Below, piece by piece: positions 12,401-29,820 of a stretch of DNA of 64,000 nucleotides. A program made the translations under genes and the position numbers. The DNA comes from Parapristionchus giblindavisi (lineage: Eukaryota; Nematoda; Chromadorea; Rhabditida; Diplogasteridae). How positions within the stretch are numbered: the first letter of the stretch is position 1; the number at the start of each line of letters is the position of its first letter. The notes under the pieces are model-generated. The model was given only the letters and a program-made list of their open reading frames with translations, had not been told where the DNA came from and ran no database searches. Location: the NCBI GenBank assembly GCA_943737045.1, contig CALSFV010000203.1, forward strand, positions 1,787,501 to 1,851,500. Direction: 5' to 3'.

Positions 12401-15159
12401 CCAGGGATATCAATACGTCATTGATGATAATATTCTAAATTTTCAGTGATCAATCACATTTTTATATGAAAAGTGTGATTTTGTCGAGTATTTGCTTCAA
12501 TTATACAGAGTACGTATAAGTGTTTACCGTTTTCAATAGCGAAATGTTGTCTCGCAATGCTCCTACTGCACCAACCATTGTAATGACACATACGAGAAAA
12601 CCTGCAAACGAATGTCTTACACAGTGATGGCTATTTATATACGTTTATTTTATATAGTATCTATATCTCTAAAATGATGCTATAAGACCTGCAGTCTGCT
12701 TTACAAAAAACAGATGCTATCTCTCGAAAGATTGTTATCGGTTTCATTCTATATATCAGAAATCGTCTCGTTGCCTTACCAATAATAGATAACATAATGG
12801 CAGGATTCAGAACGACATCTGCCCAGTCTCCGACTCCTCTCGCCTCCTTTATACACAGATAGATGCCCAGACTGAGGATCGTTATGCCAATGAGCTGAAA
12901 GAAAACAAAATACCATGATCATGAGCATTTTTATGTACTTATATCGTGTTTTATCTAGTGATAAACATGTTTGGAGTACTTTCTTGCTCCATTTCTTTCA
13001 CAGTGCTAAGCACTTTCATGATATCCGGGAACTACAGAGAGTGGATCAGAGACAGAGGGAGTAGGGATAGAGGCAGAGGGAGTGAGCAAGGATTTGAAAT
13101 GGTCTGATGGCCGTTCTTCATTGCATGAATACCCATTGAGACAAGGCCAATAGTCAGATGGGACAACAATATCCTATTCCTATTCGAATTCCCTTTTAGA
13201 TGTCCCCTATTCTCTCCTATCTTGTCATGCTCTGATCACCACTAGCCCTCTTGCGTATTTGGTGGCTAGCTTTCCACTATCAGACTGGTTCCTCTTTCTC
13301 TCTCTCTTGCCTTCATTCGTTTCTCTTTCGCCCCTCGGGGTAAAGGATTAACCCATTCGCTTTCGATGAGAAGAGTGAAGAGAGAGAGAGTGGATTGATT
13401 CCCTACTGATTCCCCCTCTCTCTATGTCCCTAATTCAGTCTACTCTATTGGTTATTCATTAGAGTAGTAATAGTCTAGAGAGGGGGAGGAGGGTTCATGG
13501 ATGTACCCTGTCTCTCTCTCACTTATTCAAGGCTGAATTGGGTGTATAAGCGAGAATTGGAATAGAATGACCCTTCAGAGGTCGATCATCATTCTCCAAT
13601 AACTGAAAAGAATGAGAAAAGATATCGAAGGACGGAAGATTGGAGCTAATTCAGAGTATTGCCATACATTCTTCATCTTTCCTCTCTCTATGTATCCCCA
13701 TTGACCTTCTCGAAAGGGAGCTAATCAAAAATGAATTGTGAGGTCAATGTAAGCATTCCTTGTGTTTAATCAGTCGAATATCAGATGTGATAACCAAGGG
13801 ATCAATGGAAAGAAGAAGAAGAGAGGGTTCAGTGAAGGGATAGATCATGATGGAGAGATTAAGTAGAGGCGTATAGAGGATCAGGAATAATAAGAAAGGA
13901 GTAGGGATGACATGAGAGAATCAAAAACGAGAATGAGAATAGGCACTCACGAATAAAATAAAGTTCATTAGAAAACAGATCCATTTGAGACAGGCAGAGA
14001 TTTCTTGACGAGGTTTTCTCTTTCTCGTCCCACTATTGGTTACTAATCGAGCATCGTAACCATCTCCTGAAAATGTCATGTATTAATATTAATTTTAATT
14101 CCTATCAATTTGAAATTTTCATTTTATCATCACGGGTTTCTTAGTTACTTGATGAATACGTATAAATATTATTATTATCAATTAACGCCAAAAATCAAAT
14201 ATCTATGGGCCCAAATTGAATACTTCTATTACATGATTATAGTAAAATTAAGGCTATGTTGAAAATAAGTCTGCTCACATGTCAGATGTCACTATTCTAC
14301 ATTATGGAAGCAAAATAAGACAGATAGATTAGCCCTATAGGTTTGTTGGTATGGGTTCATTATGACATCATCGATTACTGCCTACACTCTTCTTTATTCG
14401 TCACACTAATTTTTATTCGTATTAGACAACAAAGCGATCACTCTCGCATATGAAAATCGATTTCTCCTCCTCCATCGCTTGATAGTTGTTTCGTGTAACT
14501 TTAAAGTGGGTAAACGGAGAGAGACAAAACGAGGGTATGGTCACTTCTTTTCTACACAAACACAGTTCCCCTTCGCCTATCTAATCAATTCTCTAATCAC
14601 TTCACTCTTCTTCTCAATCTTAACCCTTTTCTCTCGTGTAAGAGGATCAAGGAATTGCTCTCTCCCCTCCTCAATACATCCTCCTCTCTCATTCGGTCTT
14701 GCCCGTAACCCTTCGCTCTTATCTAGTTTGCATTCTCGACTACAGCAGCTATGCATTAGGGGAAGGAAAGACAAGGAAGAAAGAAGGACACAATACTTTC
14801 ACTTGCGAGATTAAACCAATTGAAACAACATGTAGAAGAAGCTAGGACAAATGTACAGCGGGGTTTTTTTTTCATTACCACACATCCTGGTAGAGAAATT
14901 AATTAAAAGATAAATCACACTGATTTTTTTCGAACTTTATTGTATGTGTATATTGCCGCTTTCATCTCAAATATTCATTTGCACATTGTTTGTGGATTTT
15001 ATTATTCAACAATGCAATTTTAGTTTCATGATGATATCACCGACAATTATGAATATGATTTTAAGAACAGGAAAATATTCATTTGAAGCGTAAATAAATG
15101 ATTTGTGTGGCAATATGGACAAGATTGTGGAGAAATAAATGTTTAAAAAATGTACCCAT
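9441..15159 (-). CDS. Tetraspanin, eight-cysteine (TspanC8-like) type
   Basis: Thirteen exons on the minus strand: 15156-15159, 13951-14066, 12780-12894, 12528-12601, 12190-12369, 11201-11347, 10877-10963, 10523-10624, 10309-10421, 9967-10018, 9799-9889, 9614-9735 and 9441-9563. They total 441 residues in frame. Four membrane segments lie near residues 28-55, 73-93, 104-127 and 262-287. The large extracellular loop has CCG at 166-168 and cysteines 187, 197, 203, 204, 228 and 249, eight in all, with NC, PERCGVPFSCC and GC spaced as in TspanC8 proteins, which chaperone ADAM10-type metalloproteases; C. elegans TSP-12/TSP-14 are in that group. After TM4 comes an unusually long cytoplasmic tail of about 150 residues: a basic R/E helix, then PDTPPPDKPP, a Ser/Arg stretch and VPPKPGTAPPPP. 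The start is ATG-G at the end of a tiny coding exon whose remainder is 5' UTR. The last three exons are the least certain. Confidence 0.85.
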
Positions 15160-16619
15160 GGCCTGATCTCCTCTTGCGAGGAGTTTCTGCCTTGTGGTGT
15201 CTTCAGTTCGAGCTGATCTGATTCCTCTTTGGACACCGTCTCTCCGATCACTCTCGTGAGGCCTGAATCATTGATTGATAGGATGATCAAGGAGGTATTG
15301 AATGGACAGAAAAGATGGGTGGGTTCACTCAGGATTAGTGGAGATACTAGGAGAGTAGGAACGGATAGCCATGGCTAGAGATATGGAGCGATAGAGAGAT
15401 AGAGAGAGATAGATATCAATAAAGAGAGGGAGAGAGATAGTGAGAGAGACAGACAGCCAGAGGGGGTAGATTTACGATAGAGAGATCTCAATTGACCCAG
15501 GCCTGTCACCCCCGAGAGTAGACGGCGAGAGAGAGGAGTGAATATTATCCGTGTAGCGAGTCTTATGAGTATGGACAGACGGTCAATGAAAATAGAGAAT
15601 AGGTGAGAGGTATAGGAACGGTTCTCGAGCATTGCACTCAAACATCAATATATTGTTTGGCACTGATTCACAAGAGTGGATCAGATGATAGATTGATAGT
15701 TTCCCGTGGAATTTCATTATTTATAAGTAATTACATATCATTTGTCTGGGAAATTAGATATCCACACTGATCAGAAGAGTGTGGGATCACTAGAGGGGAA
15801 CAACAACGTGATGGATCATATTGAGAGTGAATAGTTGAGAAAGTAGATTAATGAAGGATGTGAAAGGGAGGTAGATGGAGAAGAAGGAAGACACATTAAA
15901 TGTATGCACAAGAAGGGAATAGAAAGCAGGTGAGAGTGAATAAAAGAACAGAGATGGAGAGAAAGAGTAAGAGTAAGTCAAAACAACGACATTATAAGCA
16001 ATACAAGAAAGAGAAAAGGGAGATGAGAGTATGAGTCAATGAGGGAGCTCCTTTAACTGACTGAAGAGAGTAGTTAGTTGAAGAGAGGGAGATTGAAGAC
16101 AGATGACAAAAACGTTGGTGAAGCAAGACTAAGGAAAAAAGAAAGGTCAATGAGTGGGGAGAATTAAGGGGGAGACCGAAAAAAGAAGCAAGAAGCTAAG
16201 AGAAAGAGACATTGTTAGCTGAGAGAGAGGGAGGCGAGAAACAGAGAGAAGAGAGCATACAAGGGCACAAAAATGAGCGGATGGCTAGCGAACAATTGAG
16301 TGTTGTCATAGGATATGGTTGAACATGAATGGACATGGAGAAGCTAAGAAACAGTTGGGTTCAGAAAAGAGGCCAAAGAAGAGCCGAAGCAATAGTGGAG
16401 ACTCCCCCTGGGGAGAGTGAAGAGGAGATGAAGAGATAGAGAGACAATAGATTGGATAGAAGAGAATGGATAATAGATATGAGGGGGGAGATGGTAGACA
16501 GAAGGAAGGGCATGTATTGGTTGAGTTGATGTATAGGCTGATCAATGAAATGAATGAGTATACATGACCTTGTATGAAGAGGAACAACGGGGAGTGAAAT
16601 GATTAGTATGGAAGAAGAT

Positions 16620-16755
16620 GAAGAAAAAGAAGGAGGAGAGGAAGAATAGGAAGAAGAAGAGGAAGAAGAGGAGGAAGAAGAAGAGGAAGAAGAAGTAGAG
16701 GAAGAAGAAGAAGAGGAAGAAGAGGATGAAGACGAAGAGGAAGAGGAACAAGGAT
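16620..16755. repeat. (GAA/GAG)n purine tract
   Basis: An almost uninterrupted purine run of GAA and GAG triplets on the plus strand. Read on the minus strand it gives poly-serine or poly-phenylalanine, which creates the longest open frames of the area. Such mirror-like purine tracts can form triplex DNA; that is general knowledge, not shown here. Confidence 0.8.
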
Positions 16756-18279
16756 GAGATAAGAAGAGTAGAGGGAGGGATGTGATGGTGGTAGCTGAAA
16801 GAAGAATGATCCCTCTAGTGCACAAGGGGGGAGATGAGATGAAAGTAGGCCACCATTGATGTTCTGACAATGAAGAAGAGAAGAGAAGTGAATACAGCCA
16901 TCTATCCCCCCCTATCCTTACTCTTTTTTGTACTTCACAGTACAAATGTATCCATATCCATTGATGGAAATCAAACTGGATACAATTCAAGCTGCCCCTG
17001 TCCACTCTTCTCACTTTCATCCCTCTCTCTCTGACACAAAGAGAAGACCATGACTCGCAATTCTAGACGAGAATGCAATTTGGTAAGAGAAGATGGGAAA
17101 GTCTAGCTTGAGAAGAGCAAGGGTGGGTTACCCTTTGTGATTTGATAGTTGGAAACAACATAATGGGAACAGGCGGATCTGCTTTCAAGTATCCGTTCTT
17201 TCCACTGTCTCGTAGATAGAGAAAGTAAGAGATATATTAAATATTTCAAATGTGTAGTGTGATATTATGTTAGGAGAATGATATGCTGGATTGATATGCT
17301 GAATAGTATGGATATGCGTTGGTATAAAGATAGTGAAGATAGAGTAGAAAGAGAAAGTTGATGGAGTGAATAGATAGATAGAGAGAATGAGCCTGATCGT
17401 ACTTATTCATTACAATAGATTGAAAGGGAAGACTGGATCGGAAGGGCAAAAACAATAAATGATGAAAAAGAACCAATGCGAATTACTGACAATGCTGCCC
17501 TCTGAACTTATTTCTATACACTTGACTACACACTACTACATGAGAGAGAGGACTACTTTTTGTGTTTTGTGAAATAGTCAAAGTCATTGAAGCAGTAGTA
17601 CTATCTCCTTTATCTCTTCCATTCAATTTATCTTCGCTCTAGTTATCTTTCAATAGACAAATTTCCATTCACACAGCCACTTTTTGATGTGATGTGAACG
17701 ACGAAATAGTAGTGGCAAGATCCTCTTCAAATGATTTACATGTGCACTACACCAGTGAAAAGCCGGGCTCACTATAGTAGTGTCTAGCCGCATTTACCCA
17801 ATCTCCACACACAACATCAGAGGTCGCTTCTTATTTGGGAGGCCTTATTCTATTTGCAAATCCATGAGGGGGCCTAGTCTGGACGAAGAATATTGAGCAA
17901 GAGACAATAGATAGCGGCATGTTCTAGGCTGAAATGGGATGTGCATATGCAGTATGACTAAACATTCATGTAATGGGAAAGATGAATGTTGTTGAAGGAG
18001 GAACTGAAATGGGATAAGAGAGAGAGAGCGAGGGGGAGATTACGCATAAAGAGAATGTGGAGGACGGCCGCTGAAATGAGAAAAGGAAGACGAGGATCGG
18101 AGAGATTCTTCATAGAGGACTAGAGAGAAGAGAAGAGAAGAAGAGGTTGTAGTAGTAGGTTGAATGAAAAGGATGAATATAAGAAAGAAGAGGATATGGA
18201 ATCGAGACAGAGAGCAGGAGGTGGATTGACCATAGAAAGGGAAAATGACCATCTGCGGCAGGTGCCTCTTTCTCCTCTT

Positions 18280-18345
18280 CCTCTCCCTCTCCCTATACTT
18301 CCTCTCCCTCTCCCTATACTTCCTCTCCCTCTCCTTCCGCTCCCT
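18280..18345. repeat. 21-bp tandem CT-rich repeat
   Basis: A unit of CCTCTCCCTCTCCCTATACT plus T is repeated head to tail at 18280, 18301 and partly at 18322, about 2.6-3 copies, inside a longer pyrimidine-rich tract. Confidence 0.75.
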
Positions 18346-19530
18346 CTCCACATCCCTTTCTCCTCCCCCCACTCCTCTCCCTTCAAGCCTGAGGGGTTAT
18401 CCTCGCTCTTTCATAAAAGAAAGGGGCGATCAAGAGAGAGAGGAAGAGGGAGGAAAGTGAATGGCTATATGAAGAGTACCCTCTTCACTTAGACAAATCC
18501 CATTGGAAATGGGTCCGGTTGACCATAGGCAACTCTCTCTATATATATGATGAAGTAGATGTTGAAAGGGCAGATGGGATCAAGGAAATGATGAAGTATT
18601 CAAGTGGAAATAAAGATAGATAGTTTGTGATGAGCAAGAAAAGAGTGCATTGAAAAGGTCAATGATTAAAGAGGAATTGAGATGAATATTTGTCCATGTA
18701 ATCGGTTGGTGAACAGAGAATGAGGAAGTGCATGTAAAGTATTATATAAGGATTGCATGGAAAATGAGTTCAATGAATGAAATGTGCGCACCCTGGAGGG
18801 TATGGATTGGATTACTGAACAAGGAGGGCGAGAGAGAGAGACAGAGAGAGAGAGAGACGGTATTGAGAGAGGGAGATCAAGAGAAGAGACATGGACTGTT
18901 TGAGTGTTGGGCATTCTCGTGAACTGTACAAATAGAATGAGTGAAGGGAGTGCCCTGAAGGGTGGAAAGCTGATAGCTCCTCAAGTGTTCAAAGCCAACT
19001 TCACAATGGTCTCAATAATAATAATGATCATCTTCTCGCTTTTCTCACTTTTGGTCTCTTTCACACTCTTCAAACGTGTTTCACTTAGCAGTTCACTTTG
19101 GTGTTGCCAAGCGGAAAAGTACGTATTATTATAAGAAGGGTGGTGGAGGAGGAGGGGGATGCATGAGGGACACTAGTCATCGCGTGTGTTGTATGCTACA
19201 ATTTCAATGGAGGATATATTCACAGAAAGGGGGATACAAGGTATTTGACCATATTATATATACTCAAACCGGAACTATTTCATACGAGAAGAAGAAGAAG
19301 AAAGAATAAAAGGTTGACCACTCTTTCTTTCTTTCTTCTTCTCTCAATTATTCTTATTCCTTCTTATGAAGTGAATTGAATACGACGATATAATTGTAGC
19401 TACGCCGAATAAAGGGAAAAAAGAAGAAATCGATTCGATATGATTTATGAAGAAAGGAGGAATGTACGATTAGCATTGGACGGGTGATTGATAGGGGTCA
19501 GATGAGATAAGGAGAAAGAGGAACGCTTAC

Positions 19531-19648
19531 CTTGGGGGAAGTAATTCATTGACTGAATCGTAATCATCGTAGTAATCATCAGGAGGATAATGGAAACAAT
19601 CAAAGCACATAGGCAGAAGTCGATGATCACTCTTGGGCAGTAGCCAAT
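19531..19648 (-). CDS. Possible membrane-protein exon
   Basis: On the minus strand a CAG acceptor is followed by 39 open codons and a good GTAAGC donor. The frame begins IGYCPRVIIDFCLCALIVSI and continues as one strongly hydrophobic segment, ending MNYFPQ. The same frame stays open upstream to 19957. It looks like a first or internal membrane exon, but no downstream partner exon was found between 15.2 and 19.5 kb and no family was recognised. A lipid-phosphatase-like start was considered but the expected following motif is absent. Confidence 0.25.
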
Positions 19649-20649
19649 CTGTCTATCAAGGACGAGAAAGGACGAAGAAGAAGAAGAAGAAGAGAAGATA
19701 GATGAGAGGAGAGACGGTACAAGAAAAGGGCGTGCTTGTGATACCAATGACAAGGCTGATATGAGAGAAGTCATTAAAAGAAAGAAGAAGATGGAAAAGG
19801 GTTGTCCCATCAAGCTCTCTATATGGAGTTGAATGTGAGAGATACGAAATGAAGAGGAGGCGGCCAAACAGATCAGGGGGATTCTAAAGGTGCGAGGATA
19901 CGATTTGTCTGTCTCTTGAGAATAAAAGAAGAAGCGTGATCTCCGTGAGTTGTACACAAGACAAAGAAAGGGAGAAGAAGAAGGTGAATACGAGATGGAT
20001 TATCTCGGATCGAAAAGAGAAGTAGTAGGGGACTGTAAATGAGTCGATAGAACAATTATACATATGTAGTTATTGCCAGTGGTCTCTTCAATTTACAAAC
20101 TATCGTTCCTTGAACGAGGGAGTATAGCGTGCTGATCAGACCGTAGACAGTCCCGTTAAAGGAGATACTCAACGCAGATCTTAATTTTAGATAAAGGAGA
20201 CAGAGCGATCAAGAGGGATTGGTCAGTCAAAGGAAGCCTGCCTATTACGTTCTCACAATTGCCCATTATAGCCTTCCGGTCTCAAATGATTCTCGAGGGC
20301 TAGACGTAGACAGACAGATGATGAAGAGAAGAGGGTTGAAGAGTGTCCTTTTTGCCTTCCCCCCTTTCCTCCTAGTCTCTTCTCACTCTCTTACCTCCCA
20401 CATCATCATCATCATCATACAATCGAACCGGAACAGAGGACCGAAGCCATTACTCATACTAATAGTCAAGAGGAAAGGCAAACGATGATGGAAGTGATGA
20501 TAGCTTGAGGAAGTTTGTATGTGAAAAGAGTCTAAAGAATGGAAATGAGAAGAGCAAAGAGATCTGAAGGTTTAGTGGAGATCATATTTTTGAAGAGAAG
20601 AAGAAGAACGACCAAGATGGGAAAGAGAAGAGAAAGACTGCCTTGACCT

Positions 20650-21971
20650 TCATTCTCTTATGTGTGGAATGGTGTATTTGTGCTCATCTATGAGAGAGTA
20701 GCCCTCATATGAGAAGTACTTATAAGTAATACGAATCGAAAAGGAGTACAATGAGAATATGGACACATTGAGAGATGCATCCAATGTACTTTTGTCGTGT
20801 CCGAAGAGTTTCATCATAAGATCAGTGTACTTTGCATGATTGCACACGGGGATCACGCAATAACTTATGCAGCAGATATGTAATTGGAAAAGACGAAGAA
20901 GAAGAAGATGGATAAGTAAGGTCATCTCTACAATTTCATTCTTCTTCTCTCTCTTGTCTACTCTTTCTCTTGCAAGATGCCATTAAAAGGGTAAGAGGAG
21001 GGCTTCACTGAACAATTTACTTAAAAGGCAGTCAAGTTACTCTTCTTGTTCACACTAAAATGAGCCTTGAGACCCTCCTGAGTAAGAATAGCAGAGGAGT
21101 TAGAGAGATCAGAGTAAGTATAGAATAGTAGAGAGAGGAAGAGAGGAAGAGAGGGGAGAGAGAGAGGGGGGGGAGTACAGAGTAGAGCTACTTTGTGAGA
21201 CTCTATTCTATGACAAGCTGTGTGTCTCCTATATTGGGTGGCAATTGTTGAAGCCCTCCTCTCCTCTGCTATTCACTAAGATGATCAAAGGGTCACAATA
21301 TGAACCACTTGAGAGAGGTTAGAAAGAAGAAGGAGGAGAAGCAGAGAGGAGAACGGGTTAATGGTAGGGAAATGAAGTGGAGATGATAAGTATCATTGAG
21401 TAATGAAGAAGTTCTTTCTGTAGGAGTGAATGACTATTGGTCATTGAGGAAATGAAATGAAGAGAAAAGTGAGTTGAGGAGTGAGAAAGGCATGGGAACT
21501 GGAAGTTAGAGATCTCGTCAATGGAAAAGGAGAAAAGAACGAGTTGAGACCCGTTCATTTGACCATATAGGCGAATGAAGAAGAAGAAAGAAAGAAAAGA
21601 AGATGGTAGAATGGAATGGAGATGGAGATGAGAGAACGGTTTGAGAAGATTGAGATGTGGTTAAGAGAGTAGAGAAGACAAGGATGGGAAAGGAAGAAGG
21701 TAGGATGGAATGAACGAAGAAGAAGAAAGGCAGTTAAGGAAGAATGAAGAGAGAAGGAAGGATGATGAAGAGAATATAATCATCGTGTAATGAAAGAGGG
21801 GAGGAAAGATATGGGATAAAGGACAGGAAAAACTGGCTGATCAATCTCCTCATTTAGAACGAGGTGAACGTCTTTCTATGAGTACTCACGAGCTAAAGGG
21901 AGATAAGAATAGTAAGAGAAAGGAGGAGGGCGCTGTTTTTGGTTGAATACCACCTTTTTATGGGAAGACAT
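20650..21971 (-). CDS. Possible small membrane protein, two exons
   Basis: Candidate exons 21890-21971 and 20650-20927 join in frame to 119 residues. The first encodes MSSHKKVVFNQKQRPPPF followed by SYYSYLPLA and ends at a perfect GTGAGT donor. The second starts at a TGTAG acceptor, opens with a Leu-rich hydrophobic segment (LLIHLLLLRLF), contains several cysteines (ICCISYC, IPVC) and ends at TGA. The matching intron phase is the main support. No domain was recognised. An earlier donor within exon 2 could link it to hydrophobic frames further down (20000-19530), making a larger multi-pass protein. The surrounding DNA is low complexity, so the whole model may be chance. Confidence 0.28.
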
Positions 21972-22581
21972 TTCGCAGTCAACCGAATGAATCGAATAAA
22001 GGAAAGGATCGACCAAAGGGAGAGCTGGGAACAGTAAGTGATTTGAACAAATGGGAAAAGGGGTCGATTTCGTCTCTTCTACTACCCTTGGTTGTTTGAT
22101 TATGGGATGACCTCTCCTACGATAGAAAGAAATGTCCGACGTCACAAAGGAACAGTGAGTCATGGAGAGAATTGTAAAAGTGGAATAGAGGAGAGGAAGT
22201 TGAAGGAAGAGAATAAAGATTGGACTGTATGCAGATGTCAGAATGTAACACACACAATGAATATATTCATACTGAAGGATATCACAATACATTTGATAAA
22301 GATACATGAATACATTAAAAAGCGATGGTTGATTTACAATGAAACACAAAAAAACTTATATGACTTATAAAAACAATGCTATTATGCGGGTTAATCAATT
22401 TATATTAAAATAAGGAGTACTTTGTTCATTGTGATAGTTGACCCGTGTCTATATATAACATGAGCGAATATTTAAAAAAAAAAAAACGTCGGCTACTTTC
22501 AAGAGACCACTCAGTCTCAACATGCTTCTTTCATTGGCATTGGTATATTTGTGTAAGAGATATTTGGTTCAGTATAGGATC

Positions 22582-27258
<4,677 letters not shown>

Positions 27259-28726
27259 AATCTGATAGAGAACATTACTACATAGGGTACATTATAGGAT
27301 AGTATTGATGTATGGTGATGGTAGAAAGATGAGAGTGTATAACGTAGAGAAAAGAAAATGAAATGCAAGTTAGAGTGGATTGAAATGAGTACATTTCTAA
27401 TAGGAGAAGCATAAGGGAATAAAGATAAAGAACTAAATCGTTACCCTGTCTCTGTCTTGACTCCTTCTCTTTCTCTACTCACGCACGGTAAGGCAACAAG
27501 AGTGTAAACTCTCTCGTATGCTTACTCTTTCTCACTTTATTCCCTCTACTCAACTCTTCAGTGTCTCTCTTCGCCGAATTCAGATAATGTGCACAATGGA
27601 ATGGATGAAGAAGGAAACGATGATCACACTAAACAAACTAATCACATGTCAAAAGGTTCACACAAGAGAAGAGAGGAAGATGAATGTTGATTAGTAGAAG
27701 AGGAATAGTAGAGGAAATGGAAAGATTGACCTGCTTAATCGAAGAGCTAAGGAAAGTGAAGGGGAGAAGAAGGAGAAGAAGAAGAGATGAGAGAGTAAAT
27801 ACAGTTCAAACTGATGACACTTTCTACTCAAATATATGATGTAATCCTTGTTTCACAATAAAGAGACATACCGGAGGCATTGTGTGAAGGTGATAAGAAG
27901 AATGTCTTCGTGTAAGTGAGATGAGCACAATTCCTTGTCTCCTCTTCTTCCTTCTCTTTCTTCTTCTTCTGCCCTACAGACAAATGTTTGTTCGACCGCT
28001 TTTTCTCTGCCAAGTCACCTCTGTATCTCTTCCTGTAGGTATAGAGTAGATCTTACTCTCATAAGCTCAATCATAATAAGAAAGCGACCGGAAGTCTGAT
28101 CAATCGGAGAAAACTTGATATTCGATGTTAATCTTTCAATCTGTCTGAATGCCAGGAAAGCTTCAGAGATTCATCTTTGTTAAATGTAGTTAAACTAAAC
28201 TCTTTGCTAAAGCTTCCAATCATCTGAGTGAATGATCAAATCCATTTAATTCCTGTTGTATAACCATTTTTATGTATTTATATCCGCAGCACTCTTCATG
28301 TTAAAGTGAAAAATGCGGAGGTGTTCAACTACAATAATACTCGCCCTCACTTGATCCATTTTAATCTGATGATTTCTTGTGGATTAGGTGGAGGAAGTGA
28401 TATGGATTAATTCCTGAATCCTAGGGATAAGCACATATTTTGAAAGAAAAACTTCATGTTCTGTGGTAAAGAACCCTTTCAGGTAAATTAGGAGATAAAG
28501 TCAAAGAAAGGGTACAAACAGAACCGACCACTCTCAGTATATGGCTTCATCTCCAATAATAATTTATTTTGTAGTTGATTTGTCGCCCCTCCTACCTCTT
28601 TCATCCAGAAATACTACTTTCTCATTCATAACCGAATCGTTTGCTTATACTTTCGACAAGTCGACCCCTTATAAAAGCGGTCATCGTATCTGCCCTTCTC
28701 AGTTGATAGTCTTCATCTCAATAGAC
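27259..28726. other. Divergent intergenic region
   Basis: This separates the phosphatase (-) from the small plus-strand gene starting at 28727, so it should hold both promoters. The DNA is partly GA/CT-rich. No motif was recognised beyond a CCCTTCTCAG acceptor upstream of 28727. Confidence 0.4.
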
Positions 28727-29690
28727 ATGTCTCACAAGGATTCCAAGCTCTTTCGATGTCTCATTCATCGACGACAAAAGGCATGGCTGGTCATTGAGAA
28801 TATGCAGGCCCTGTGTCTTCTACCATTTCCTCCAGTACCCATGGTAGGTTACTCAATCTGGCTGTATTTGTACTATATTTTCCATGATTGTTCATAATAT
28901 TTTCGCTACAATGTACTCTTCGCTTTTTAAAGTATACCTTTGACCATACACTATCTGAATAAATATAGGAAATGTATATACGCATGTAAGCAGACCGTAT
29001 TCGTTGTGCAACAGCTCATTACTGTTCTAGAATTTGCCGACCGTTTCTAGTTTCTAAGCAACGAGAAAAAGACTATGCTTGGCTATGCTTTAACTTTCCC
29101 TCTCTCCCTCGTCACACCCTTTGCTATGACGTTGAACGCACCACTTATTGACGTATGTATCTATGTTCAGCAACACTTTTGCACCTACTCATTAAGCGTT
29201 GACCTCGTAAAAGAATCACAAAGTTTAATATGAAGTTATCAATCACAGAAAAGCTCAAAATATGCATAAACATTACCGTAGGCTGAATTGAGCTTAGAAG
29301 TCATTGATATTTATGCTCGTAACCAGTTCGAGATAAACAATAAATTTATTTTCCACACCAAAGAATAAATGATAGCTGCTTATTTTTATTTAAATGAATG
29401 ACGCAAGCCAATTTGACTCTTCGTTCTGGCACGGCTCTCTCGCGGGGAAGAAAACGAGGGAGTGCTCCCAGAGCGGAGAGTTTCAAACGAGGTTGAGGTG
29501 TTCGTTTAACATACCTCATTCATCATCTTGATTGCAGATCATTCCTGTACGTCCGGGTACTATTCCACATCGGCACGAATCATTCGAGGATTCAGCGAAA
29601 AGAGCAATGAAAGAGGCCCAAGATACGATCAAAGATGAGAATATTCGTGAAGAAGAATCTATCACCTACGCTCTTTCGCCAAGCAAATGA
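28727..29690 (+). CDS. Small protein of unknown function
   Basis: Exons 28727-28843 and 29538-29690 join in phase 0 to 89 residues. Exon 1 reads MSHKDSKLFRCLIHRRQK, then a mildly hydrophobic segment (LLPFPPVPM) up to a GTAGGT donor. Exon 2 follows a GATTGCAG acceptor, starts IIPVRPGTIPHRHESF, continues as a charged helix (AKRAMKEAQDTIKDENIREE) and ends SPSK-TGA. The mix of charged helix and Pro-rich middle and the clean splice sites make it look real. No family is recognised. An upstream TTCTCAG about 17 bases before the start could accept a spliced leader. A polyadenylation-like AATAAA lies near 29974. Confidence 0.6.
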
Positions 29691-29698
29691 TCCTTACT

Positions 29699-29820
29699 GC
29701 ATCGTTACATTTGCTTTTTTTTTGTTGTTCTTAAGTTCTTAAGCCGTAAGCTCCGCCGTACCGACGGAGACGCAGCGGATGAGGTTACGGAGTAGGCACG
29801 TATGGCAAATGTAACGATGC
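29699..29820. repeat. Inverted repeat in 3' UTR, MITE-like
   Basis: GCATCGTTACATTTGC at 29699-29714 is perfectly inverted at 29805-29820. The interior holds a smaller imperfect palindrome (CTCCGCCG at 29751 against CGACGGAG at 29762). It starts eight bases after the stop codon of the small gene. No clear target duplication was seen, so it may be a MITE or simply a stable 3' UTR hairpin. Confidence 0.7.

Larger units (their letters stand above)
15160..19530. other. Purine-rich low-complexity upstream region
   Basis: The 5' UTR exon of the tetraspanin gene probably reaches about 15264, where a reverse-strand TGATTCAG acceptor precedes it. Beyond that the plus strand is dominated by GA, GAA and GAG runs (densest at 15400-16300 and 16620-16755). 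Long minus-strand frames rich in Ser, Leu and Phe, such as 16361-17020, follow from composition. No supported gene. Confidence 0.5.

Noticed and set aside
16361..17020. 219-codon minus-strand open frame, the longest in the window
   Set aside because: Its length comes from the GAA/GAG tract read as poly-serine. It has no motif or splice context.
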